From Pantanalinema rosaneae (GTDB taxonomy: Bacteria; Cyanobacteriota; Cyanobacteriia; Leptolyngbyales; Leptolyngbyaceae), in NCBI RefSeq assembly GCF_050753385.1, contig NZ_JBLZFZ010000012.1:1-64000 (forward strand): a stretch of 64,000 bases of DNA, written 5' to 3'. The notes below the pieces were generated by a model that did no database searches, had not been told where the DNA came from, and saw nothing but the letters and a program-made list of their open reading frames with translations. The position numbers and the translations under genes are program-made. This document shows, piece by piece, positions 16,885 to 24,631 of this stretch (its first letter is position 1; each line of letters opens with the position of its first letter).

Positions 16885-17005
16885 AGGGCGTAGTTAGTAG
16901 ATAGTGAAGTAAGGAATCAATCGTGACGGTTAGCCGATGATGATCAGAATTCGGTTTCACGACTTGCGTTGCCCAAATCCGTGATCACCCAGCTAGAAAA
17001 CCGAC

Positions 17006-18313
17006 TTAAACCAATACCTGTTGCCATTCCAGGCGATCGAGGGTACGGGAGCGTTCCAAAGCTCGCTCAAAGCTATCCAATTTTGGCTCAATCGTCAGGG
17101 GTTCGCCAACATATCCCTGCACCGCTTCTTGAGTTTTTAATCCATTCCCCGTGATGTAAACAACCGTGGTTTCATCGGGGTTAATTTTGCCTGCTTCCAC
17201 CAGTTTCTTCAGCACCGCTACAGTTGTACCACCTGCGGTTTCCGTAAAGATCCCTTCGGTTTCAGCCAGCAACTTAATCCCTTCGACAATCTCAGCATCC
17301 GTGACCGACTCAATGTTACCGTTGGTTTTCCGAGCAATATCGACGGCATACACACCATCCGCCGGATTCCCGATCGCGATCGACTTGGCGATGGTATTCG
17401 GCTTGACGGGGGAGATAAAGTCCCGACCTTCGCGGTAAGCCTGGGCGATCGGAGAGCAACCCTCTGCCTGAGCCCCACTGAAGCGCACATGCTTGTCTTC
17501 GACTAAGCCCACATCGACAAATTCGCGGAAACCTTTGTAGATCTTGGTAAACAGCGAACCCGAAGCTAGAGGAGCAACAATGTGATCCGGTAGTTGCCAA
17601 CCCAGTTGTTCTGCGACTTCATAACCCAGCGTCTTCGAGCCTTCCGAGTAGTAGGGACGCAGGTTGATATTAACGAAGCCCCAACCGTGGGTATTTGCCA
17701 CTTCGGAACAGAGGCGATTCACCTGGTCGTAATTGCCTTGCACTGCCATCACGGTAGGACTGTAGATCAACGTCCCCATGACTTTACCCGCTTCCAGATC
17801 AGCCGGAATGAAGACACAGCAATCTAGACCTGCATGAGCCGCGATCGCCGCTGTGGAGTTTGCCAGATTGCCAGTGCTGGCGCAGGACACCGTAGAGAAG
17901 CCCAATTCCCGAGCGCGAGTCAAGGCAACCGATACCACCCGATCCTTGAAGCTGAGGGTGGGCATGTTGACCGCATCATTTTTGATATACAGCTTGTTCA
18001 GACCCAGACGACGCGCCAACCGCTTGGCTTGGACTAATGGAGTTAGACCTGTTCCCACATCGATCGGGGTATCAGTTGCTACAGGTAGGAATGGACGATA
18101 ACGCCAGATCGAGTGTGGACCCGCTTGAATACTTTCGCGAGTCACCTGCCGCCGCAGGGCATCGTAATCATAAGCAACTTCTAACGGCCCAAAGCAAAGT
18201 TCACAGACGTGAATTGCCTTGAGTTCGTACTCTTCACCACATTCTTTACACTTCAGCGCCCGGAAGGTCGCCGTGGTGGACTGCTGCGTTGGGAGTTGGG
18301 TTGCCTGAGTCAT
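17006..18313 (-). CDS. thrC: Threonine synthase
   Basis: A PLP enzyme of 435 residues converting O-phosphohomoserine to threonine. An N-terminal Cys4 zinc-ribbon-like segment (CKECGEEYELKAIHVCELC) is followed by the PLP lysine motif LSFKDRVVSVAL and the ASTGNLANSTAAIAAHAG loop. The start is the ATG at 18313 (MTQATQLP). The frame runs upstream to 18403, but that extension (an uncharacteristic hydrophobic stretch) is unlikely to be translated. It precedes the MoaD-like gene on the same strand. Confidence 0.94.
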   Translation of the reverse strand: MTQATQLPTQQSTTATFRALKCKECGEEYELKAIHVCELCFGPLEVAYDYDALRRQVTRESIQAGPHSIWRYRPFLPVATDTPIDVGTGLTPLVQAKRLARRLGLNKLYIKNDAVNMPTLSFKDRVVSVALTRARELGFSTVSCASTGNLANSTAAIAAHAGLDCCVFIPADLEAGKVMGTLIYSPTVMAVQGNYDQVNRLCSEVANTHGWGFVNINLRPYYSEGSKTLGYEVAEQLGWQLPDHIVAPLASGSLFTKIYKGFREFVDVGLVEDKHVRFSGAQAEGCSPIAQAYREGRDFISPVKPNTIAKSIAIGNPADGVYAVDIARKTNGNIESVTDAEIVEGIKLLAETEGIFTETAGGTTVAVLKKLVEAGKINPDETTVVYITGNGLKTQEAVQGYVGEPLTIEPKLDSFERALERSRTLDRLEWQQVLV

Positions 18314-18444
18314 GGGTCTACGTCTCTCTGAAGAAGCTGGATTAGAGTGTTTTTCTACCAATGCGCCCGATAGTAACACGAGGCACAAAAGCCCGTCAAA
18401 CATACCCGATAAATTTAGTCGGGATTAGTAAAAGTTCGATGAAA

Positions 18445-18855
18445 TCAGCCTCCTAGGGCTCCAGCTAGCCAACCTAACCCTAAAGCGCTCAAAGAAGTTA
18501 TGGTTAATTGGAAAAAAGTTTTGGCTGAACTATGCCTTTGCCGGAGTTGTTTGGCGGTAGCACTGAATAGAACAAAGTTCAGTCCTATCGTCATGCCAAC
18601 CATGTAAATGACGATCGCAGGTTCGCCCAACCCAGCAATGCGGTAGCACACCACCAGCGTGAACCCTATACCTAGCCACAGCCCTTTACGCCCCAGATAG
18701 CTGACCGCCGCAGAAAACACGATCGCGACGACAAAGGCAATCCACTGGATCCCCTGCAAGCTCGGTAGCGTTAAAAATACTCCAGTCAAGAACGCCCAGA
18801 GAAAGCTGATGATCAGAAGTAACCAAGACCGTTTGGGCTGACTTAGAGGGGGCAT
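18445..18855 (-). CDS. Small multi-pass membrane protein, unknown function
   Basis: A 136-residue protein with about four hydrophobic segments (LLLIISFLWAFLTGVFL; IAFVVAIVFSAAVSYL; LGIGFTLVVCYRIAG; a C-terminal LTITSLSALGLGWLAGALGG). I do not recognise a family. The ATG at 18855 follows the purK stop by five bases, which implies translational coupling; a TTG at 18876 inside purK is the alternative. Cytoplasmic loops are basic. It is likely in a purK operon. Confidence 0.65.
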   Translation of the reverse strand: MPPLSQPKRSWLLLIISFLWAFLTGVFLTLPSLQGIQWIAFVVAIVFSAAVSYLGRKGLWLGIGFTLVVCYRIAGLGEPAIVIYMVGMTIGLNFVLFSATAKQLRQRHSSAKTFFQLTITSLSALGLGWLAGALGG

Positions 18856-18860
18856 TTGGG

Positions 18861-19997
18861 TTAGGAGGTGTACCAAATTGATTCGATCGCCGCCGCAACC
18901 TGATCCAATTGCGACCGATCGTTCTCAGGTAATAAAACCGTGACATGCCCTAATTTACGTCCCGGTCGGGATTCTGTTTTGCCATACCAGTGAACATGTG
19001 CTCCCGGTAGTGCCGCTAACTGCTGGCGTTGGCTCAGGTAATCGCTCTGGGAGTGTTCATAGCCCAAGAGATTGACCATGACAGCGGCAGGCGATCGCAT
19101 GGCTGGATCGCCTAACGGTAAACCACTCACTGCCCGGAGATGTTGTTCAAACTGAGATGTAGTACAGGCATCCAGAGTAAAGTGACCGGAGTTGTGGGTA
19201 CGGGGGGCAATTTCGTTCACCAGTACCTGATCGTCCTTAGTAAGGAATAATTCAATCCCAAAGATGCCCACCGCATCCAGACCCGTAAGCAGTGTCCGGA
19301 CGATCGCCTCGACTTGTGTGAGCACAGATGGGGAGACTGACGCTGGCGCAAATACCCGCCGACAGACTTGCTGTTCTTGCTGCGTTTCGACGATCGGGTA
19401 TAGAGCAATTTCACCAGTGACCGATCTCGCTGCGATCGCCGCTAACTCTCGATCGAAGGGCACGAATTCCTCTACTAACAGAGGCACATGAGGCAACCGC
19501 TCGATCGTTGCCTGTAACTCTGCCTGATTTCTGAGAATAAATGTCCCCTGTCCGTCATAGCCATGCCGCCGCGTTTTCAGGACGATCGGAAATGACCAGA
19601 ACACTTCCTTATCTCCCTCATCTGACGGATTAAATGCCCAGAACTTAGGAGTTGGCAACCCCAAATTCTGCAAATAAGACCGTTGATCAAACTTGTCTAG
19701 CAATGGCTGTAGAACAGACAACTTGGGACGGAAGCAAACACCGCGATCGGCTAATGCTGATAAAGCCACCAGATCAACGAATTCATTTTCAAAGGTAATC
19801 ACTTCGGTTTGTGCCGCGAGTTGGGCAGTCGCAGCGGCATCAGCGACCGGAGCCAGCACCGTATTTGCCGCGATCGTCACAGCCGGATCAGAAGTGGCTG
19901 GAGTTTGCACCACTAATTCCACCCCTAACTTCGTGGCGGCTCCTGCCATCATCCAGGCTAATTGTCCGCCGCCAATCACCCCAACTCGTTGCACCAT
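18861..19997 (-). CDS. purK: N5-carboxyaminoimidazole ribonucleotide synthase
   Basis: A 378-residue ATP-grasp enzyme that carboxylates AIR in purine synthesis. The start has VGVIGGGQLAWMMAGAA, the PurK nucleotide motif. Further marks are ITFENEFVDL, the ATP-grasp stretch FPIVLKTRRHGYDGQG, LLVEEFVPFDREL and the closing EIAPRTHNSGHFTLDACTTS. Length is normal. Start ATG 19997 is followed directly by conserved sequence. A small membrane protein gene begins five bases after its stop. Confidence 0.95.
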   Translation of the reverse strand: MVQRVGVIGGGQLAWMMAGAATKLGVELVVQTPATSDPAVTIAANTVLAPVADAAATAQLAAQTEVITFENEFVDLVALSALADRGVCFRPKLSVLQPLLDKFDQRSYLQNLGLPTPKFWAFNPSDEGDKEVFWSFPIVLKTRRHGYDGQGTFILRNQAELQATIERLPHVPLLVEEFVPFDRELAAIAARSVTGEIALYPIVETQQEQQVCRRVFAPASVSPSVLTQVEAIVRTLLTGLDAVGIFGIELFLTKDDQVLVNEIAPRTHNSGHFTLDACTTSQFEQHLRAVSGLPLGDPAMRSPAAVMVNLLGYEHSQSDYLSQRQQLAALPGAHVHWYGKTESRPGRKLGHVTVLLPENDRSQLDQVAAAIESIWYTS

Positions 19998-20009
19998 AAC
20001 CTGTATTCC

Positions 20010-20582
20010 TTACCGACAGCCCAAAGAGTCTCGTGTATCTACGCCAGTCACAGAATTCGTCCCACTGGCGATCGCACAGAGTTGCTTCAGTTGATATTTG
20101 TCCAAAATGGCATCCGTAAAATCGGCTCCAGTGATATTGACATCCCGGAATTCCGTCCGCAACATCATGGCATTGGTCAGAATCGCATCACTTAAATCGA
20201 CCCGCATCAGCCGAATCGTGTCCATCATGGCTTGATTCAAATTGGCTTGATGAAACGTCGCATCCGCGATCGCTGAAGCACTAAAGACTGCCCCTTCCAG
20301 ATTCGCCTTTGTAAAATTTGCCCCATTCAAATTGGCGTTGGCAAACTCTGCTGTTCGCAATTCCTGTCCCGAAAAATCCTCTCCGGTCAATTCTGCACTG
20401 TCATAGGCTGCTGGGGGAGCATATTGCTGGGAAAAGGTTCTTCCGACTGCCGCTGAACTTGCCGCCGCTTGTGCAGGCAGGACATAAGTGAAATTCACCA
20501 AGAACATGACAGCCATTGTTAGTAACGTAGCCATCAATCCGAGAAGACGCGATCGCACAAACTGGAAAACTACAGCCATCAT
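20010..20582 (-). CDS. Exported pentapeptide-repeat protein
   Basis: A 190-residue protein with an N-terminal signal peptide (LLGLMATLLTMAVMFLVNFTYVLPAQA, cleavage after AQA). About ten A(N/D)LxX-type pentapeptides follow (AELTG, ANLNG, ANFTK, ANLEG, ANLNQ, VDLSD, ADFTD), which fold as a right-handed quadrilateral beta-helix. The C-terminus has two Cys (LKQLCAIASG; SLGC) that could form a disulfide. In cyanobacteria such proteins are often in the thylakoid lumen. It is 12 bases upstream of the purK start in opposite transcription order on the same strand, so it lies upstream in the same direction and may share a transcript with purK. Confidence 0.78.
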   Translation of the reverse strand: MMAVVFQFVRSRLLGLMATLLTMAVMFLVNFTYVLPAQAAASSAAVGRTFSQQYAPPAAYDSAELTGEDFSGQELRTAEFANANLNGANFTKANLEGAVFSASAIADATFHQANLNQAMMDTIRLMRVDLSDAILTNAMMLRTEFRDVNITGADFTDAILDKYQLKQLCAIASGTNSVTGVDTRDSLGCR

Positions 20583-20632
20583 GAGTGTTTAGTTTTGAGA
20601 CACCTAACCTTTCTCAGTGTAGAAGCAAGTGT

Positions 20633-22615
20633 TTACTCTGGGTCAAATCCCAAATAACCGCGAGGAGTAATCAGCCAATCGGCATGGCGGCGAGTGCTTT
20701 GATTGCCGATTAATACAGTCGTCAGCATATCGATCGGTTGATTGAGCAATTCTCCTAACGTCGTCAGGGTAATCTGCTCAGTGGCACGATAGGCGGAACG
20801 AACCAGAGCTACCGGAGTTTGCGGATCACGATGCTGAAGAAAGATGCGTTGGGCGATCGCAATTTGTTCCGTCCGAGTTTGAGATTTCGGGTTATACAAT
20901 GCCACAACAAAATCTGCCTGAGCCGCTGCCTGTAACCGTTTTTCGATCACATTCCACGGAGTCAGCAAATCACTCAAACTAATGGCACAAAAATCATGCA
21001 TCAACGGCGCACCGACGCGAGAGGCTGCCGCTTGGAGGGCGGTAATTCCAGGAAATACTTGCACCTCTGGCGTTTGCCCGTCCCAGTCCTGCGCCCGTAG
21101 TTGTTCCAGCACTAATCCTGCCATGCCGTAAATCCCACAATCCCCCGACGAGACAACCGCCACGGTTAAACCCCACTGCGCCAAGGCGATCGCCCGTTCG
21201 GCTCGCTGCCGCTCTTGAGTAATCGGTAGTGCTTCAACAATTTGCCCCGGACGGAATAGCGATCGAATCAGATCAATATACAGAGAGTAACCAATCACCA
21301 CATCGGCTTGCGTGATCGCGGTTTGAGCGGCTGGCGTAATTTGGGCTAATTCTCCCGGTCCCGTTCCCACTAGCCAGAGTTTACCGATTCGTCCGGTGTA
21401 TTCCTGATCTGCCTGGGCGATCGCGATCGTCACGGCTCCGGGCTGTCCTTCTAGACGGAAGATCTGTTTGGTGACGCGGAGTGGTGAGGAGGATGGGGAG
21501 GGTGAGGGAGGTGAGGGGGATGAGGACAGTGAGGAGGATGAGGAGCCAAGAGGAGTTACCCTATCTCCCCTATCTCCCCAACTAGCCACGATCGCGGCAG
21601 CCTCCGCCACACTGGGAGTCCCGACTTCGGCTTCAACAATAGAGGAGGGATGGGGAACGGGAATCGTCGCTAAGGTATCGGCGGTAAAGCAGCGCAGCGG
21701 TAACTGTCGCTCCTGGCAGAATTCCAGCAAACCGACTTCATCGGCTTTCAGGTCGATCGTGGCAATACCTGCGATCGCGGCTTCTGCTAGATGGTGGGCT
21801 TGAAACACCTGCTGAATGGCTTGGGCAATTACGGTTTTGGGTGTCCCTCGTTCACAGCCGATCCCGACCCACAGGACTCTGGGATGCCACTGGACTTTAG
21901 GAAAATTGGAGTCAGTCGCAAATTGCCGTTGTAGGGGTGAGATCCAAATTCGGGCGGCGGGAGTGGGTCGGGTTTCCTGGTCAGTCGCCGTATGTTCTGG
22001 GAAGCCAAACTGAAACGGATGCTCGGCAGGTAAATGGGATTGCCAGAGGGTTGATCCGGTTTCCTGGATCACTTCTACAGGTAATTGACGGGCGATCGCG
22101 GCACTCACCCCCGTCCAGTCACCCCTACCTTTGACCCAACCAAACGGCTCTCCCAGAATATCAATGCCAGGTAAGTTCAAATGATTTGCCGCCCCTGTTA
22201 GTACCGGAGTGGCTCCCAGTTGCCGCGCGATTCCCTGCGTCAAGCGATCGCCCCCGGCTTGATGACCACCGGATACACTGATCACAAACTGACCCGCTTG
22301 ATCAATCACAATCACGGCGGGATCGGTGGCTTTGTCTTGCAACAAGGGTGCGATTAAGCGAACGACTGCCCCGGTTGATAAACAGAAAACGAATGCCTGA
22401 TGCGATGACCACAGGTTAGCCAGCAGGGTTTTGAGTGGCTCGGTATAAACCTGAATAGTTTGATTGGGCAGAATTTCGGATGGGTGGGTAGTAACAATGG
22501 CTTCCGGCAACCATAGTGTCCCGATCGCTCCCAACCGTTGTAAGGTTTGGAATCCGGTCGGTGTTGTGGTTATCAGGGCGATCGGCTGAAAGGCTGGAAA
22601 AACAGACTGGCTCAA
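20633..22615 (-). CDS. cobJ: CbiG-CobJ fusion: cobalt-precorrin-5A hydrolase / precorrin-3B C17-methyltransferase
   Basis: A 660-residue bifunctional corrin-ring enzyme for cobalamin synthesis. Residues 1 to about 350 are CbiG-like (FVFCLSTGAVVRLIAPLLQDK; VISVSGGHQAGGDRLTQ; LWVGIGCERGT). After a Ser/Pro low-complexity linker (about 355-385) comes a tetrapyrrole methyltransferase domain. It begins KLWLVGTGPGELAQITPAA and includes the SAM-site motif SSGDCGIYGMAG and the YNPKSQTR segment of CobJ/CbiH. The start codon is TTG at 22615 (MSQSVFPAF). I saw no B12-box riboswitch upstream. Confidence 0.9.
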   Translation of the reverse strand: MSQSVFPAFQPIALITTTPTGFQTLQRLGAIGTLWLPEAIVTTHPSEILPNQTIQVYTEPLKTLLANLWSSHQAFVFCLSTGAVVRLIAPLLQDKATDPAVIVIDQAGQFVISVSGGHQAGGDRLTQGIARQLGATPVLTGAANHLNLPGIDILGEPFGWVKGRGDWTGVSAAIARQLPVEVIQETGSTLWQSHLPAEHPFQFGFPEHTATDQETRPTPAARIWISPLQRQFATDSNFPKVQWHPRVLWVGIGCERGTPKTVIAQAIQQVFQAHHLAEAAIAGIATIDLKADEVGLLEFCQERQLPLRCFTADTLATIPVPHPSSIVEAEVGTPSVAEAAAIVASWGDRGDRVTPLGSSSSSLSSSPSPPSPSPSSSPLRVTKQIFRLEGQPGAVTIAIAQADQEYTGRIGKLWLVGTGPGELAQITPAAQTAITQADVVIGYSLYIDLIRSLFRPGQIVEALPITQERQRAERAIALAQWGLTVAVVSSGDCGIYGMAGLVLEQLRAQDWDGQTPEVQVFPGITALQAAASRVGAPLMHDFCAISLSDLLTPWNVIEKRLQAAAQADFVVALYNPKSQTRTEQIAIAQRIFLQHRDPQTPVALVRSAYRATEQITLTTLGELLNQPIDMLTTVLIGNQSTRRHADWLITPRGYLGFDPE

Positions 22616-22770
22616 AATACTTGCATGATTCCTAACGGCTTTGTCAGTATCGCTCTAGAGTCCAACCCGATTCAACTCATCTGGTCAGGGAGGTGCGATC
22701 GCAAAGCCTCTACCCTGCCACTATTTCGTAGCGCCTGGAAGGGTAATTCAATAACTGAGGGTTAAGCAGT

Positions 22771-22809
22771 GGGCAGAAAATTTACCCTTGTTCTGTAGAC
22801 TTTCTGCCC
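22771..22809. terminator. Inverted repeat downstream of the Cys-Cys peptide gene
   Basis: GGGCAGAAA at 22771-22779 pairs perfectly with TTTCTGCCC at 22801-22809. It lies 11 bases after the stop of the minus-strand peptide gene and about 155 bases upstream of cbiG-cobJ. It probably separates the two transcription units, although no U-run follows. Confidence 0.5.
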
Positions 22810-22820
22810 CAGTCACCCGA

Positions 22821-22976
22821 TTAATCGCAACAGGGTGCTTTTTCTTCACAACAGGGTGCGTTTGATCCACAACATGCCTGCTGTGCCCAGGCGGCACCCG
22901 CCGTTAGACCAAGTACGGCTAGACCCAACACGACTAAACCAGCAAATTTCTTTGTCCGAACAGAAAGATTTTGCAT
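22821..22976 (-). CDS. Secreted 51-aa peptide with three Cys-Cys pairs
   Basis: A small gene not evident from long-frame searches. ATG at 22976 is preceded by GGAG at five bases' spacing and the frame ends in TAA at 22821. The product has a full signal peptide: basic VRTKK, then FAGLVVLGLAVLGLTAG, cleavage after AWA. The mature peptide is about 20 residues with CCGSNAPCCEEKAPCCD, that is, three CC doublets spaced 5 and 5 residues apart. Six cysteines in 20 residues in an exported peptide suggest soft-metal binding or disulfide cross-linking; no family comes to mind. A 10-base palindrome lies just upstream. Confidence 0.7.
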   Translation of the reverse strand: MQNLSVRTKKFAGLVVLGLAVLGLTAGAAWAQQACCGSNAPCCEEKAPCCD

Positions 22977-23021
22977 ATTGTCTCCTTGACTGTTTAACCG
23001 AAGAAAACAGTGCTAATAGAA

Positions 23022-23050
23022 CTGAACTCAATGTACCCATTTAAGTTCAG
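23022..23050. promoter_or_regulatory. Inverted repeat, candidate operator of the Cys-Cys peptide gene
   Basis: CTGAACTCAA (23022-23031) and TTAAGTTCAG (23041-23050) are reverse complements at 9 of 10 positions, separated by nine bases. The near edge is 46 bases upstream of the peptide ATG. The TGAA...TTCA core resembles sites of ArsR/SmtB-type metal sensors, although the spacer is longer than their usual sites. It could also be a 5'-UTR hairpin. Confidence 0.5.
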
Positions 23051-23280
23051 TGAAATAATCAACTTTACTAATAAATACTCTAAGGTTTACATCAACTTTA
23101 CAATTGCAATCGATCTGGTTCTATCGTCTGAGTTATGCTTAATCAACAGCTAAATGCCAGCAGATTAAGCAGCATAACTGAAAATTGTCAAAATTTCTGA
23201 ACCCGTAACCAGACCGTTTGCTCAACTTCAATTCATTCGACAATATAAACATAATCAAGCTCGCGATCGAGACTCTTGTC

Positions 23281-23958
23281 TTACTCCAGTGTGCGTAAAC
23301 AGTCCAATAGGTTGTGGCGATGTAGGACATGGACTCCGGCGATCGGGTTGTCCATAATTTTCACAGTGGCATCGGAGAACACAATCACTGGCGTGACAAA
23401 TTTCAGTCCGCGTCGTTCTTTCATTACTACGGCTTGGCGCTTTGCCTGACTGAGAAAATCCTTTTCAAACGAGATGGTACTCTGTCCCAACTTGCGATAA
23501 AGCTGATTCTGGTGGGCAAACACATAGCCTCGATGGGATTTGACATCGATCGTGTAAGCCTTGCCCTTAGGAGAAATCAGAAACACATCGACATCACCAA
23601 CCTGGCGATCCTGCACACCATACTCAATCTGCCATCCCTGGGACTTGAGGGACTCTAGCAGGTGGGCAATTTCTTCTTCGGCTCTGGCTCCTTGGTCAGC
23701 ATGGTTTGCCCGTTTCCACAGGTAAACCCCTCGGAAGGTGGTAAATCCCGCGATCGCGAGAGTGATGGGATATAGCCAGAAAACTAAAGGGGCGATCGTG
23801 GCAGCATTAGCTAACCGAACGATCGCAAATAGCTGTTGGGCGAGCCAATACAGACCGATCGGAAGCACCAGCAATACACCCGTTGCCAAAAAGAACTGCA
23901 TCGCTTTGATCCGGCGACGAAATGCCAAAACGCGCACATTTTTTCCGGCACGGGGCAT
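23281..23958 (-). CDS. NERD-domain membrane protein
   Basis: A 225-residue protein with two N-terminal transmembrane segments (MQFFLATGVLLVLPIGLYWL; TIAPLVFWLYPITLAIAGF) and a C-terminal NERD nuclease-related domain. The domain is seen in GARAEEEIAHLLESL, then DRQVGDVDVFLISPKGKAYTIDVKSHRG in parts, matching the (G)(E/D)xD...D.K core of PD-(D/E)xK-like folds. The Asp, Asp and Lys of that core are present, so nuclease activity is possible. The end VLHRHNLLDCL is typical of the family. It follows the universal stress gene on the same strand by 17 bases and may be co-transcribed. Confidence 0.8.
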   Translation of the reverse strand: MPRAGKNVRVLAFRRRIKAMQFFLATGVLLVLPIGLYWLAQQLFAIVRLANAATIAPLVFWLYPITLAIAGFTTFRGVYLWKRANHADQGARAEEEIAHLLESLKSQGWQIEYGVQDRQVGDVDVFLISPKGKAYTIDVKSHRGYVFAHQNQLYRKLGQSTISFEKDFLSQAKRQAVVMKERRGLKFVTPVIVFSDATVKIMDNPIAGVHVLHRHNLLDCLRTLE

Positions 23959-23975
23959 ATCACATCACCAGATGG

Positions 23976-24383
23976 CTACGGCACAATCAACACGGGGCAG
24001 GGTGAGAGATTAATCACGCGATTTGTGACACTTTCGGCGGCTCCTTCCTCGGTTAACCCCATGCCGCGACAGCCCATCACAATTAAATCCACATCCAGTT
24101 CATCGGCGACATCGCAAATGGTAAAGGCAGGTTTCCCTTGCCGTTCTACCGCTTCCGATTCAATGCCCTGCTGGGAAAATAGAGTTTTGGCACTTTCTAA
24201 TAATTCCGCGATCGCCTGAGGAGAAGCCATCACATCGCCAGACGCTGCCACTTCTTCTGCATCTTCCACCACTGACAGAATAATCAGGCGACTGTTATGG
24301 AATTTGACCAACTCAGCCACGGTTTCGGCAGCTTGCCGCGATTCTCGGCTTTGGTCGATCGGGAACAGGATCGTTTTAAACAT
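23976..24383 (-). CDS. Universal stress protein (UspA family)
   Basis: A 135-residue single-domain Usp. It begins MFKTILFPIDQSRESRQA, with the Asp of the ATP-binding fold, and closes with the nucleotide motif VMGCRGMGLTEEGAAESVTNRVI and PVLIVP. The GxxGx9G(S/T/A) pattern is largely kept, so ATP binding is plausible. It sits upstream of the NERD gene on the same strand and divergent from pgk. Confidence 0.9.
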   Translation of the reverse strand: MFKTILFPIDQSRESRQAAETVAELVKFHNSRLIILSVVEDAEEVAASGDVMASPQAIAELLESAKTLFSQQGIESEAVERQGKPAFTICDVADELDVDLIVMGCRGMGLTEEGAAESVTNRVINLSPCPVLIVP

Positions 24384-24631
24384 GACAGGTATCTCCCAGT
24401 GATCAGTAAAACTTTAGGTCGGTGCATTCGCTCTGATTAGTCATTGTAGGAGTCGCGATCGATTTCTCATAATCAGGGGTTATCGCTGAACCAGAGCAGC
24501 GGGGTTTGACCCCGGATCAATAACTCCAGCTTGGAGATTTTTTAAGAAATATTTCAATTACTCATTTCCTGATGGCTCAAAATCATGGAAAATACAAATA
24601 GGTAAAAAGACTTATTCAGGAGGTTGGTTCG

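Noticed and set aside
22616..22820. Cobalamin riboswitch upstream of cbiG-cobJ
   Set aside because: No B12-box-like core was recognisable; only an inverted repeat at 22771-22809 was found.
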